Assembly: GCA_963971425.1 (NCBI GenBank)
Contig: OZ020524.1
Span: forward strand, 12,589,845-12,653,844
DNA length: 64,000 nucleotides
From: Bryoerythrophyllum caledonicum
Lineage: Eukaryota > Streptophyta > Bryopsida > Pottiales > Pottiaceae
Direction of reading: 5' to 3'
The translations under genes and the position numbers were made by a program. Positions 11,501-23,640 of this stretch are shown here, one piece after another. Every line of letters starts with the position of its first letter. Positions within the stretch are counted from its first letter, which is position 1. Under the pieces are notes generated by a model. It was given only the letters and a program-made list of their open reading frames with translations. It had not been told where the DNA came from and made no database searches.

Positions 11501-14315
11501 GTGGCTTTAAACGAAGCTTATCCAACACAATATTTGTGTTAACAGACTCCTTTACCACCAAGGCGTCCATCTCCTTGCCCAGTTCTTCTGCAGACATGGC
11601 TGTTGAATATTGACTTTCGTCTTCCAGGGGCATAGAATCATGATCTTGCGTGTCCTCGTCTCCCTCATTGTCAAAGTCCCCTGCAGATAATTTTATCAAT
11701 TAGGATATCATTAATATAAAAATAATGAACAGAAGATCGAAACAAAAATTACCGGGTGCTCCAATATCAGGCTGAGGAGAATCTTCGTGATCCACCATTG
11801 AATCAACAAGTCCAGCAGTCGCTAAATTGACATTCACCCCTGTGGACAGCAACAAAGAAGGCATATAACCTCAAATTAATAACTACGGTCAAAGAGCAAG
11901 AGCTACAGAGTGAACAAATTAACCATCGATTCAAAAAGGAGGTAGCTCGAGAACAAGAACCCTGATTCAATGTTAGCATAAGTTCAACCAGGCTTAATCC
12001 CGTGAATCAATATCTAAGGCCGATATCAGCGATGCTAGCGCGGAGCAAGGCAGGTGAGGTCTCCGCATAACACCTGAGGTCTTCGCACAACAGAGTCAAT
12101 ACTAAGGTGCCTTCCTCTCCACTCCATGCAGTCTGCTAATGTCGGCGAGGCCGTGCTAAAGGTCCCAACGAGGTGTCGAGGTGACTAGGTGCCGAGGTGT
12201 CCTGGTCTAGAGGATCCAGCGAGGTCCAGAGGAACCGAGGACTGCCGATGTCATTCACATAAACCCGAGAAGAACACGAGTCGTTCACTACTAACCAACG
12301 TGCTGTGAACTGGCTGACTGAGAACTGCGTCCATGAACTCAATATTATCCTTACCCCTAAACCTAAATGAACTGCGTCTACCAACTCAAAAATCTTGAAT
12401 CTTGATGGGAAACAACATCAGTCTCGTAATCTACCACTGCCGATATCGGCACACCTAAACCGACAGAGAATCCGCATAAATAGTGTGGTAGGGAATCTGG
12501 ATAGGAACGAATGAAGTATACGTTTCCACTTAAGAACAGTACATTGTGGTTCCACCTACGAAAAATTCATCACTGCCGCAACAGAATCGTGGTTCACCAC
12601 TGCCGGATTATGATCAATAGCGGCAGCCAGTCACAACGCTCCAGCATATACCATTTTTCCAGTCCACTCATATTCCAAGGGGAATATTTCACGCCTCATA
12701 TTCGAAGGTAAATATACCAAGGTGGAAATGCTCGCTTCTCAAATAGTGGACTAACGGTACATTCCGACCCTCTCAACATGAGAAAAATTCCACAGGAATC
12801 AGTGCTCCATATCCGTAACCAGTGCAGCAATGACGTTAATATTATGCAAGTGCAAGTCAATTACATGCAAATTCGCCTGCCGATTCAAGTCACCAGTGCT
12901 ACAGTCCGTCGATGAAGATTTCTGATGAACCACAATCAGGCGATGAACCTCAGTTTACCGACGAGCCAGACTCCTTACAGTCTGACGATATACCAGAAGC
13001 CTTGGTCCAAGGTCCCGAGGATCACCTGCAGTCTGTCAGTTACCACTGCCGAGGGTCACCAGTACCACGCCGAGGATCACAAGTACCACTGCCGAGGATC
13101 ACCAGTACCATTGTCTGCCGGTTACCACTGCATGTTACTATCGTTTGCCGGTTACGCCAGCGAGGTCTTGAGGCAGCGAGGATCACCTCAACCTGTCCAG
13201 AGGTGACCTGTCCACTGCCGATGTCGGCGATGCTTCGTCTCAAAAACCAACGAGCCCAGTTTATGAGGACCCAGCATGGTCCAGGAACGGCCATGTTACC
13301 ACTGCCGACGTCGGCTATGATTCGCCCCACCGGTGCATGTGCACTATTTGCAGATAGACCGGATTCGATTCTGCCGATAAACCAGGTTCGATGCACTAAC
13401 TGTCGATGAACCAGGTCCGATGCGAGGTCCACAGGTCGGCGATGATACCACTGCCGATGTCGGCGATGCTTGGCACTACCGAGGCAAGTGCACAGTCTGG
13501 TAAGAGACCTGAATCCATGCTTACGAGGTCCGAGGTCCCGAGGTCCAAGCGAGGTCCACAGGTCGGCGATGCTACCACTGCCGATGTCGGCGATGCTTGG
13601 CACTACCGATGCAATGGACTGCCTATCTATGATCCTGCATGCGAGTTTCGAGCGAGGCCTAGAGGTCAATGGTTGAAACGAGCATGGCTTCAAGCCTGAT
13701 GCGAGGTCCAGTTGAAGTGAGAAGGTCGGCGCGTTGAGGTCCAAAGGTCGGCGCTTGAAGTAGCGAGGTCCGGTGGTCGGCGATGCTACATCCCTAAACC
13801 CAGCCAGTCCAGTTGACGTCATCCTCTCACCCAAAATAATCGTCGTTCTCCTAGAACCGACGTCGGCAGCGCTTTCAAAGCGCATTTCCAGGCTCTTGTT
13901 CAACTCCCAAACGTTGAACATGTTCAACTCCCGAACATTCAAATGCTGTAATTTGAACATGGAAAACTCACCTTAGGGTGGCAATCAACCGCGCCGAAAA
14001 AGAAAAAGCTGCCTTCTCAGATCTCTTTAGATCTAAAAATGACTTAGATCTAAAAACGAGTTTGGTTCGTCGAACGGTTGTCTAGGTCCGCCCTGACCTG
14101 AGTGAGAGGACAACGAAAGTACACATAGACGCAGTTCCACGACTTCCAATCCCTTGAAACAAGTGCCGACATCGGCCTCCCTAAAACGGAGTGCATCTCG
14201 ATCAAACCCTAAGAAGTCTGCGACCCGATCATACCCTAAGGTTTTCGTATCCTAGTTCAAATATCGTGAAACTGAACAAGAGAAACTAAACTTCAAAATG
14301 GATCGAACCTTCCAT
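8458..14315 (-). CDS. ParB-like partner protein of copy B, 3'-truncated
   Basis: Minus-strand exons 14309-14315 (ATGGAAG), 11753-11839, 11053-11680, 10465-10663, 9482-9901 and 8458-9408 join in one frame of 764 codons with matching phases. The first donor (GTTCGA) is weak. The ParB/sulfiredoxin-like core is clear: IPLCRM, VRP, GYMDGHGVFYV and VWDGNHRLAAW with D192. The middle region matches copy A exon by exon, but two of A's introns are absent here (within the 9482-9901 exon and the 8458-9408 exon). An Ala/Lys-rich coiled coil follows. No methyltransferase motif is present. The final 15 codons are read from copy A's terminal repeat (8458-8504) and end in CEPRAVSGER, so the original C-terminus is lost. 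Divergent from the transposase at 16161; the 2.5-kb first intron is full of palindromes. Confidence 0.7.
10130..10310. repeat. Short tandem repeats inside an intron of the copy B partner gene
   Basis: The intron between the 10465-10663 and 9482-9901 exons holds about five degenerate copies of a word like AAGTGCTGCCCATCTCAT, spaced about 30 bp apart. A perfect GCCGATATCGGC palindrome lies just beside them at 10094-10105. No coding potential was found. Confidence 0.6.
12019..14176. repeat. Array of GCCGAYRTCGGC palindromes in the first intron (copy B)
   Basis: Exact matches to GCCGAYRTCGGC start at 12439, 13217, 13304, 13453, 13580 and 14165. Near matches are at 12019, 12135, 12244 and 13856. 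Further exact copies lie in other introns of the same element: 10094 (partner gene) and 18513 (transposase), with a near match at 18346. Around 13.44-13.60 kb the sites sit in a ~125-bp tandem unit. Between 13.04 and 13.14 kb there is a shorter repeat of CCGAGGATCACCAGTACCAC type. All sites are in non-coding DNA, as in copy A, but the motif differs. Confidence 0.85.
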
Positions 14316-14766
14316 GTCGCGTGCAAAACAATGTTGATCTTCGGCTTCACTCCCCCTCCTTGTTGGTTGAATTTCGATAACGCCTGCACAAAGCAAAGAA
14401 AGCTGTTTAGGTCTTACAAGCCCCACAAGCCCCACAACCTCTAAAGGAGTGTACGAATTTCGACCAGCAAGACCATATCAGAAGACTAAATCCCTAATAC
14501 AGTTCTGCAGAAAACTACCTCAAATAGACATAGTACAGTCTTAACGCTGCTACTCTCATCACTCTAAAGACTTCCCCATTTGAACGCCTCAAACTCGAAC
14601 GCATAGCCTTCTGAAATGAATCATATCGATACCACAAAATGAGAGTACAGACCCAAGATACTATGTCTAAATGATTAAATATGAATAACAAATGACGAAA
14701 GGAACTGTGAAGAAACCTCGTTCCGCTGATGGGTCTTTACATTGAATAGTTGCAGCATGCTCTTAC

Positions 14767-15089
14767 CCTCTTGAATCATTGCTACTACTTTGGCTATCGC
14801 TCGTATGAATCGTCAAAGTCTGCCCTTGTCCCATCGTGTTCACTGCAACTCCATCTAGAACGTTGGGAGTTTCTCCAGACATCTCTGGAGTTCTGCAATG
14901 TCCTTCAGACTCAGGCACGGTCGCGGTCTCACTCCCGGAAACTAGCCTAGAAGTCGACCTCAATCCCCTCATCAGCCTGGACTTCGTGAGTTGCTTAGAG
15001 CTTGTGAAGTATAGTGATTGTCTCCTCCGTCTCTTGGGCATATTACAAAAATTGGTCGACAGCTTTTGCCCACTACCTCGGCACTCCAC
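14767..15089 (-). other. Possible 5' exon with a polybasic start
   Basis: A minus-strand open frame contains MPKRRRRQSLY (ATG at 15041; an upstream in-frame ATG at 15089) and ends at a good donor, GTAAGA, at 14766. The basic cluster would suit a nuclear localisation signal. It lies upstream of and on the same strand as the copy B partner gene, so it could be a leader exon. Splicing it to the exon ending at 14309 (acceptor near 14387) hits a TGA after a few codons, so it does not simply extend the partner protein. It may be an upstream ORF, part of an alternative transcript, or chance. Confidence 0.35.
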
Positions 15090-15289
15090 TACAACTTAAT
15101 CTCATTTATGGATAGTTTTAGATACCTAGTTGCTTGTTTATGAAAATTTAGTTGGCCGCCAACCTTCTGTGTAATTAATTATAATGATGTCAACATCAGA
15201 CGACATGATGACAAAATCGACGGTTGCCTGTAGATTTATCCCCTAAGATACCGTCACTGTTTAACACCACTAATAAGGTTACAAACACA

Positions 15290-15725
15290 TTGATTTTCAG
15301 TTCTGACCGTAAGATCTCAATTAGGATTTATTTAGTAATATATCCACCAAACTTCATAAACTTTAACTGCATGGATTGAAAAACTATAGTGTTTGAAGTC
15401 AAGCATATGGATCATTATTTGACGGGCGTTTAGTGGATCAGCAAACTGTGACTTCACTTGGTGTCATTTGATTGGCACTACATAAGGTCTTCATCTATTT
15501 CCATCTTCTTAAGCATGATGTTATTTCCTTATACACCAATTTTTAGAGGTGAAGGACAGGTGAAGCATATTGTAAAAATTGTGCAAGGAGTGAAAGTTTG
15601 GAATTTGTTAATTCACAGTTTATTTTTATGTGGACGTATTATATTTCATATTGATAATTCAAACGATGTGTATGAAGGTTTACACCACAAATTGTTGTGG
15701 AAAAAATATATAGTGATAAATTAAC
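15290..15725 (+). repeat. Dispersed repeat, copy 1
   Basis: This stretch lies between the divergent genes of copy B. It aligns with 51555-51965 (same strand) and with the reverse complement of about 25800-25930. Shared words include ATAGTGTTTGAAGT, GTTTAGTGGATCA, GACTTCACTTGGTGT, ACACCAATTTTTAGAGGT and AAGGTTTACACCACA. No convincing frame was found. Probably an inserted non-autonomous element; the ends were not defined. Confidence 0.65.
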
Positions 15726-16160
15726 CGACACTTGGTCCTTAATGGATTTAGACGCTTAAGGGGCTCATAATCTTGCTCTGACATGTACTTCATTAGGGAT
15801 CATTTTTGCGGGCTCCCCTATTATTGTCACCATGTACATTTAGCTCCTGCCGGACAGTTTGTATTATATTATTCACTAATTCATTAATAATGCTACATTG
15901 GTTAGTACGAAAACAGTAAAGCCTATTAACCACCAATTCCTTTTAAACTTTAATTCTCGTCATCTTTCGACGGCGTATTTAAATGCCATCACTGTTTCTG
16001 GTACCTACCTTACTTTGTCCATTACGGCGTGCAAATATGCTGGATAGAAGATGTAAATTTCTTCACAATGCCTTTAGATGTTCAGACATAGTTCCTTATT
16101 GCCTCCACCATCCCTTCCTGGAGATTATTTTCCTATTCTTCTGCTTTCGATTTGCTTCGC

Positions 16161-19100
16161 ATGGCGTCCCTGTTGGATGCCGAGTCCCAGCCTGTTCTGA
16201 TTCACGGGAGTGGATCAACCGTGCCTATTTCGTTTGTAGTCGGAGAGGATGGCTTCTCCATTGTTACTGGAAGTCGTTTAGCTGCTCGATTCCACATCTT
16301 AGATGGCAGTTTGCATATTGACAAGGATGTAGTCGATCCCGTCACGAAAGAACTCTCGCACACTGAAGCTCAGATTTCCTTTCCTTATGATGGTGGTGAC
16401 TATTGGAAATTGCAGCCGGGGACTTATAGAGTGTATGGAACCAAAGACCGTCCCTCCAATGTGTCGACGGACACGTTAACACCAAGACGGTCAACCACTG
16501 AAACGGCTGTTACTCCGCTGCTACAGAAGGTAAAACTTGAGCCTCTTCATGATCCAGTCTTCATCCTTAGTGACGACTCTGACTGTGAGTGCCTCTCTGG
16601 AATCCCTCTTCGAAGTGTTCCCCAGTCTAAGTCCGGCTTTGAGAATCTGGAGTCCTCCCCATCTTCTCGTATTGGTCCGACCACTTCTAAACCCCCTCTT
16701 CCTCCTGTGGATAGTATTATCCAATGCCTCCGTCTTCTTGGTACTAGCCGGGGTGCAAAGTCAGCTCTCAGCAAGTTAGATTATAATTCAATATCAATTC
16801 GGAAAGTAGATTTTCTTCCCCCAGAATTCGATGGCGATGTCATTTTCGAACTTCCGCCGATGGGGAAGTACCCACCGTCAACCAAGGCTGGGCAACTTCA
16901 TGGAATGGATAAGCGAGACGACGGCCACGCGTGGACTCGAACTGTCACATCGCACATCAAATCAGAGTTCCACCTCACATTTAGGATGTCTGCTTGTTTG
17001 GGCCACCTCCAGTGTACAAATGATTCATGTGACTATCTGAAGCGTCTGAACCGGACCTCACCAACTAATGAAACTGAGTGGGAGGGTACTGCCTCAACTC
17101 CATTTCATCCAGGTTCTGACCCACCTCCTCATTCTACCGTCGTTTGCGCTATCTGCCAGGTTCCACCCACATGCATTGAAAGTTGCTCGGCTAAGATTTA
17201 TTATGTACATGCCGAAAGCCACATGACACGTGCATGTGTACATCTTGGAATACACAGTCATGCTGTGAAGAAGGGAAACTATAGAGAGTCCTCCGCAAAA
17301 TTTTGGTCACTAATTGCTGAACAGGTGCAGAGGACTCCATCTGCAATCAACTCCTCAATTGTCCTTGAGGCTAGCAAGGAGTATCTAGGGGAATTACTAT
17401 TGTGCCCAGAAGGTGTTCCTCAAAACCAATTTGGATTTGAGGAGCTAATCCCCGTCTTGGATAAGTTCAAGCATGTATCCTCCCCAAATATTCGAAATGA
17501 GGTCACCAGTTTTCGATACCTACGTCGTTTTGGTGTCCTGGATAGCATCACTAAACTAAGAGGGTCGAGTAATTGGGCATTCATCCAGGAGAACCGATTT
17601 CCTGGACAGGGAACCGACTCTGACAAGGTCTTCATATTTAAGATGGCCGAGGTGGGCCCTGGTAGTGGAGTTGACTTAGTTAGGCGGATGCAACCTGGAG
17701 GTGACTTGGAGGACTCATGGATGATGTTTGACCATGTGAAACGTGTGAAGTCCTGGACAACAATGGCTTGTCATGTGTATGACTCCACATACTGCCGAGT
17801 TATGACTATCGCCGTTTGCGATATGCAATCAGAGGATGTGGTAGCCCAACAAATGTTCTGGAGGAATTCGAACGCTATTTCCGTTAAACACGACATTTGC
17901 AATCCAAATTTCAAAGGTTTCATGGCCGACAGCGCACAAGCAAACTGGAACGCGGTTCGTATTGTATACGGTACTGGAGACCCATCTGTCCCTATGGACA
18001 ACCGTGAGAGAACCTGCCTTTTTCACTGGACACAGTCGCTTGAGAAGCACACCAAGGCAGATATACGAGCTGACCTGCAAGATCAACATCGCCGCCTCTA
18101 CAAAGAGTACAAAAACTCAATCTCGATGGAGGTAGCAGAAAGCAGGTATTTGGCAATCCGAGCGTGGTGGTTGTCATCGGGAGCAACATCTGATGAAGCG
18201 CTACCAAGATTGGAGTTATGGCTAGCTTTCTGGCATTTCCGTTACCGACAATGGGGAGGCTTCATGCAGCTTGTAAGTCTTATCATTTTTGTACATTCTA
18301 ATTGTGCTCAGATATTTCACATCAGTCATTCACTTCCATTGTAATGCCAACATCGGCACTCTTGCTTGCCATCTCCTCAATTGGTTATGAATTTCTGGTT
18401 CATGTTCCTATACCGATTTGTGAATTGATGGCACTTGTTCTCTTTGGCACTTGTCATGGACATCCCCGTTTTATTCCACTACCCTAAACCCCGAAGTTAC
18501 TCTTCAAGCTAGGCCGACATCGGCAGCACTTATGAAGTCCCCTCCTTTAATCATCTTTCAATCTTGTACTTCTACTAGAATTCCTTCTTCTCTTCCATTC
18601 ATTTCTCTGCCTTATACGATAAATGAAATATTTACCTAATTGTTTGTGTGCAGAATCTTTCTGAAGCAGAGCTCGCTGAGATGCCCTCGTGTAATTTGGC
18701 CGAATCTATACATAACAAGTGGCTGCAACAGCCTGGAAAAAGAGGGAATGATCTCTACGTTGCAGCTGTCGATGACATGGTACGCGCATTCATGCAGGTT
18801 GTTGCGTACTACCAATTTCTGAAGGGTGAGAAGCCGGGTACCGGACCTGGAAAAGAAGAACTTCGATTGCGTATTGCTCAACGCAGTGCCCAACGTTCAG
18901 GAAACTCGAAGGTCCTCCATGCCGCACTAGCCAATATGCCTGGTGCAGGAGAATTTTGTACACGCGATCCCCACTTGGAAGGTGAAGAAGTTTTTATGTC
19001 TTTGAAGAGAAAAGCTGATCTTCCTCCTGGTTCTGAATTCGATTCACATCGCCCTGAGAAGGTCAGCGTTTCCCGCCCAAAGGTAAAGGCTCGTCGTCTT

Positions 19101-20102
19101 GATGCAAAAATCGTAGACCTAACAGGTGAAGATCCCAATCCACTGTTTGATCCTTGTCTTGCTGTAGCCGAAGATCTTCCTCCTAACTCAGCGGCCACTT
19201 CACCTCGGGTCCAACATGTCAAATATGTTCAAGAGACTGTCTGCGATGAGAAGCAATGGCACATTGCAAGGCTTCCCAAGACATCTGGTAAAGCTCGCTT
19301 TGCCCAATAAGCTGTAACAAAAAAAAAGTGCGTGGCTAAGATTGTGAAGGATGGGAGAAGTACAGCTGCTCCAACATACACGGAGATGATGGACAGCTAC
19401 AAAAAGAATAGATTAGAAAGAATGAAGTTCTTCTACTGCAACGACGACATTGAGCGTTGTGTCAAAGGTACTAAGCGCAAGTGGGTGGTTTCTAAACCTC
19501 CTCTCCCTGACTTCTGGCCAGTGAAGATGGGAACGAACTTGAGCAGAAAGGAGATTCTTGCCCTCGAAAATGTTGGCTTCCATCTTGCGGAGCGCGTGGA
19601 GCTGTCCCCACGACGGTTGTTTGTAGATGGCGTCTCTGTGAACCTGGACGATTACCCTAGTCCCCTAAATCCAACAGAACACCCTACAAAGAGATTTGGT
19701 AAAAACATTCGTAGAAACCCGTTTGGCCCTACTACTAAACACCATAACAACTGCGCCTCAGCGCTCTCGGTGGTTGGGAAGATTTGTGGTATTCTAATGG
19801 TCCCACCTCCAGCTCTAGGTGCCATTGTGACCCTGGAGTCTTCGAGCATTTCCAAGGTTTCCAGATATTTGTTGACTATCGGCCAGTTTCCAAGCTGCGA
19901 TTGCGAATCCTTTAAAGAGATGTCAGCAAAGTCACTCGGCAAACGCGGTGCTTGGACATATTGTAAGCACCTTTATTACATCTTCAATGTAGTGTGCAGA
20001 TTTGATTCTGAGGTAGATGTCTTCGTTCACGCCCCTAGTTTCAACTGGAATGAGATTAAACGAGTTCTACAGATTTTGCTCCTTAAATACTACGGTGCAT
20101 AG
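16161..20102 (+). CDS. MULE-like DDE transposase with SWIM finger (copy B), one in-frame stop
   Basis: Two exons, 16161-18272 and 18654-20102, join in phase 0 with a GTAAGT donor and a CAG acceptor. The N-terminal 240 residues are not recognised. Cys/His clusters around residues 285-310 and 340-365 (ACVHLGIHSHAV) resemble WRKY/GCM-type zinc fingers. The DDE core is suggested by VYDSTYC and CDMQSED (about 540-556), FMADSAQANW (D590), CLFHW (about 619) and LAESIHNKW (E721). A C-terminal CDC...CKH SWIM finger lies near 1119-1141, as in many MULE transposases. A TAA at 19308-19310 is in frame between the DDE core and the SWIM part, after codon 922. The frame continues cleanly to 20100, so this is a recent nonsense change, a readthrough site or a missed small intron. 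A decayed copy exists at 38861-40046. KDZ-like membership is the main alternative. Confidence 0.7.
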
Positions 20103-20801
20103 ATATTACAAATGTATTTTGGCTTTGTAATGCAGTCTGCGGCCTTCTAAATCTATAAATAGGAGGTGAGACTTAAAGGGCCACCTCCACAGTTCGTACA
20201 TGTTGTTCGTCACATGCTCATATTTGAGGGAAAGGAGGAAAGGAAGGTGCTTCTCAATAAAAAATTAGACCAAATTTGCAATTTGATGAAAGGAATCTAA
20301 ACTCAGACACTGCCATTGCTCCTCTTTACCACTCTCTTCAAATTACGTAAATTTGTGGAAAGCCTACAGTCTTTTACAGCATTTTTTTATAAACTCTCCC
20401 ACTGATTGATCATAAACCTTGGTCTTCAAATTCTTCACTTCTCTCTCTTGCCAAGTATTCCTAAACCCTGACCTTCTCCTACTTTCTGGCAACCTCCTCC
20501 CGTCTCCTACTATTACTCTACGTTGCTATTCCTGCCTTTACTTTTTGAGTCTTGACCCGAGGAGATTTTATTTCTCCTTCATTGGAGATACTAGATTCAA
20601 CGGTTATAGGTCACTTCCTTTAAGAATAGAAACTCATTGGTTTCATGTACTACATGTACTGTCAATAGTATACCTTCCTTACTTGTAGTATCATGAACCT
20701 TTAGCACGGTTATAGGTCCATTCATTTATAGAATTAACAAGTTTTCTTCTTAAAAACCGCCTATGCATTTGTTATCTTTAGTCCATTTTTCATTATTACC
20801 T
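20103..20801. other. 3' flank of transposase
   Basis: Non-coding sequence between the transposase stop and the terminal repeat. It is expected to hold the 3' UTR. No further gene or repeat was recognised. Confidence 0.5.
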
Positions 20802-20881
20802 CACTTTTTGCACTCTACGCTCATAAACGTAGGCTCACGGCTCACCGCTCGCAAAATTGGGCACGCAAAATAGCAATCCCC
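20802..20881 (+). repeat. Right terminal inverted repeat of copy B
   Basis: About 80 bp: CACTTTTTGCACTCTACGCT, then GGCTCACGGCTCACCGCTCG, then CACGCAAAATAGCAATCCCC. Read inward it matches the left end of copy C nearly block by block (GCTATTTTGCG, TTGCGAGCGG, GAGC...GAGCC, CAAAAAGT). Multiple GCTCACSGC words also link it to copy A. Confidence 0.75.
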
Positions 20882-20935
20882 ATGTGGAGCATCCAAAGCA
20901 TCCACAATCTCCCGGTTGTGACGAGTGAGCTCTAA

Positions 20936-23640
20936 CTAACTCCTCCATGGAAAAAGTGGATCCTTGCAATGACGTGCAGGGATTTCCACTGATCTATGCT
21001 CACGTGATGCTGCCACCCACGACATAAAAGCATATGTCTCCTCCAAAAGCGTAGAACCACATGGCAAATGGGATGCCAAGGCATTGCATCCAAATATAGC
21101 ATCCTCCGTGGAAGTCACCGCGCTAGTTGCAAAGATAATCAAAATGAGTTCCTTTCTGCCGTCATCGACAGACCACCCAGGCTTAATCGAGGCCTCCTTT
21201 GTCCAGTTATCCACCCCAAATCTGAGTGAATGAAGCACTTGCTGATCCACCAAAATGTCATAGTTGGTGGCGCCACTCACAACGCAATGGAGAGATATGT
21301 GGGAGAATAATGGACGAGGTCCCACGCCAAACATCATCTGCAACGGATGTCGGGTGTACCCTATGGCCTTCTCCGTGCCTCCGACCAATGAAACAATCGT
21401 AAATGGGCAAGGCTCGAGGTCCAAAGCACCTAGACCCAAATCCTCGGCTAGCTGCTTGCCAATCATTACTTGCTGAGCTCCGGAGCCCAACATGACACAT
21501 AGGGAGGTAGCTCGGGTGAGGTTGCCATTCGTACGACCAACCACCATGACTCTGTCATCGTTCACCAAGGGTACCACCCCTGGACGCACACAACGTCGCC
21601 TTTGTGTTGACCGGGCCGCAATGTCAGACAAATAAGCCACTCTAGAGATCAAGGACTGATCCCCGGAGGACTGCTCCATAGGTGTGGCAGTGACATTGGC
21701 CTCAAACACCGAAATAGCCCCCGCCGCCAATTTGGCCTGTATTGCCACCAAATCCTCCTCAGTGGATGGAGCCGTCATTGTTTGCAACACCTCCGACAAT
21801 AGCATGGGCATTTTGCCCTTCAACATACTGTCCGCCAAGTGGAATACACGAGATGGTTGAAAATGCGATGTTAGAAAGTCCACACCGACAAACACCGACA
21901 AACGTAACACCTTATATGCCAAGGTGTATGCGGCATCTTCATCAGTAGAAACAACCGATGGGCCTGGGGTCTGGGTGGGAGCGGTAGTAGAATTAGCCGC
22001 ATCCGCAATGTCGAAAGAAGGAGGCACCCGGGGCTGACCAATGTGGTCTGGCAAAACCGTGTAGCGTAGACGGCCACTATCAACCGGCACAAAAGTGAAA
22101 GTGTCACTATCTGTGCGGTAGTCTAAGCACAAGTGGCAACTGCTCCCAATACCTTCCCTAAGCCTCATACAATTAGCGATCTAGAGCTGAAGATGAGCTC
22201 TGATCCCTTACCAGAGGCCATGTGTCTGCCTCTTACTCCGAAGAGGCCATGTGTCTGCCTCTTACTCCGAAGAGGCCATTACGCTCATCCGCTTCTTCAG
22301 CTCCGCCAGTTTGGCCTGAAGTGTCTTCACTTCATCCAAATCAGCAGATGAAGACCCTAGGCGCTTCTCTGGATGAAGAGAAAAATAATTTTCATCACTG
22401 TGGCCAGTCTTGCCACAATAAAAATATGTCACGGCCTTCTTCTCCTTGCCCCCAACCTTCTCTGCAGGTTTTGTTATCTCAATCTTCAGCTTAGCCTTCA
22501 CCATGTTTGCCCCCTTCTTCTTGGAGCAATTCGGGTTCCTCTTGGTGTGACCTGCCTTTCCACAAGCCCAACAATGATCAACCTTTTCAAGTTGTGCTTC
22601 GGCAAAGCTACCAGTAGCTGTAGCAAGCTTCTTAGGCTTGGAAGCCTTCAACAATGACGTAACCAAATCCGTAGAGTTGCTAACGCCGAACGCTTTATCA
22701 AGCGCCTCTACCTTGGCAAACGCTCGCGCCAAAGTGGCGTTGCCGTGATACCAAAAAAGAAGGTGCGGACTAATCAACTCCACTACTAGCTTGAGCAGCT
22801 TGGAGATGAAGATCTTCACTAGTTGGCGCTCCGTGAACACATCACTGGCCTTCGCTGACAACCACGCCAATCGGGTATACATAGTGCATGAGGTATCCTT
22901 CTTCTCCTGGCAAAAATCTTGGATGCGCTGCATCTGATTACACTTGGACCCCCGTAGTACACCTCCAGACGCGCCATGAATTGCACTAGTGGATCAAAGG
23001 CTAGCAGATTGCCAACCGCCACCAATGCCGCACGTGTCGCTACTGCCAAACGGGACATGGCCTCCATGCCAACCCATTTGCCCACAATGGCAACACTATT
23101 GCCCCTAGAGACCTCGCTGATGAAACACTCTTCCACTTTGGGCTCCTCGATGGAAGTCAGGAGTTAAGCAATCGCACTCTCCTTAAGCGCAGTCACTAAC
23201 TCCACACGTTAGGGCCAGTACTCCTCAACGGGGCGCAAATGTGCGTCGTTTTGCGTGGTCCTGCTCTTGTATCCTTGAAGGGTCTCCAGCTCCTAATGCT
23301 GGGGCAAGAGCTCGAACGCATACCAGCTATTAAACAACGACGTCCACTGGCACTTCTCCTTCATCCAGATCTGAAATTGGAGCCGCCAATCGGGCAAGGA
23401 GATGCATGTAGCCCGTTCCGAGAACTTGTCTCGCACGACATGACGGAGATTGTCATCCAAGTCGTCAAATGTGCCCATGCCCCAGGCCCAAAGCCTACGG
23501 TCGGTATTCAACGCCGAAAGAGGCTCAAAAGCCTCGTCGGTATCCGACCCTGGCCCAAAGTCTACAGTGGTAGCACTCTCCGAGTGATCTTGTGAGGGGG
23601 AGTGGTAATACCAACTTTGGGTACTCACCATAAAAAAAAC
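20936..23640 (-). pseudogene. Ty3/gypsy-like gag-protease remnant
   Basis: On the minus strand, a gag N-terminal region (about 23632 down to 23293) and a gag C-terminal region (22933-22262) are in different frames. The latter carries two zinc knuckles: CWACGKAGH...C and a degenerate YFYCGKTGHSDEN. A long open frame (22168-20936) follows with a retropepsin-like segment: VMLGSGAQQVMIGKQLAEDL, then NYDILVDQQVL. The catalytic Asp of the usual DSGA is Gly here, so the protease should be dead. No reverse transcriptase, RNase H or integrase follows, because copy B begins 55 bp away at 20881. LTRs were not identified. The missing pol part may lie beyond the left edge, on the other side of the nested insertions. 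Confidence 0.65.

Larger units (their letters stand above)
8505..20881 (+). mobile_element. MULE-like element copy B (left end displaced)
   Basis: This copy contains the truncated partner gene on the minus strand, a palindrome-rich region and the transposase on the plus strand. Its right terminal repeat ends in CCCC at 20881. The left end is missing at 8504/8505, where copy A begins. The left remainder of B should lie beyond copy A, outside the window. Right flank bases 20882-20891 (ATGTGGAGCA) are the expected target duplication. That flank is the 3' side of a Ty3/gypsy-like reading frame, which suggests B landed in a retroelement. Confidence 0.65.

Noticed and set aside
14309..15089. Joining the MPKRRRR exon to the copy B partner protein
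   Set aside because: Splicing from the 14766 donor to the acceptor near 14387 reaches a TGA after about ten codons, whereas an ATG seven bases before the 14309 border gives a fully consistent frame.
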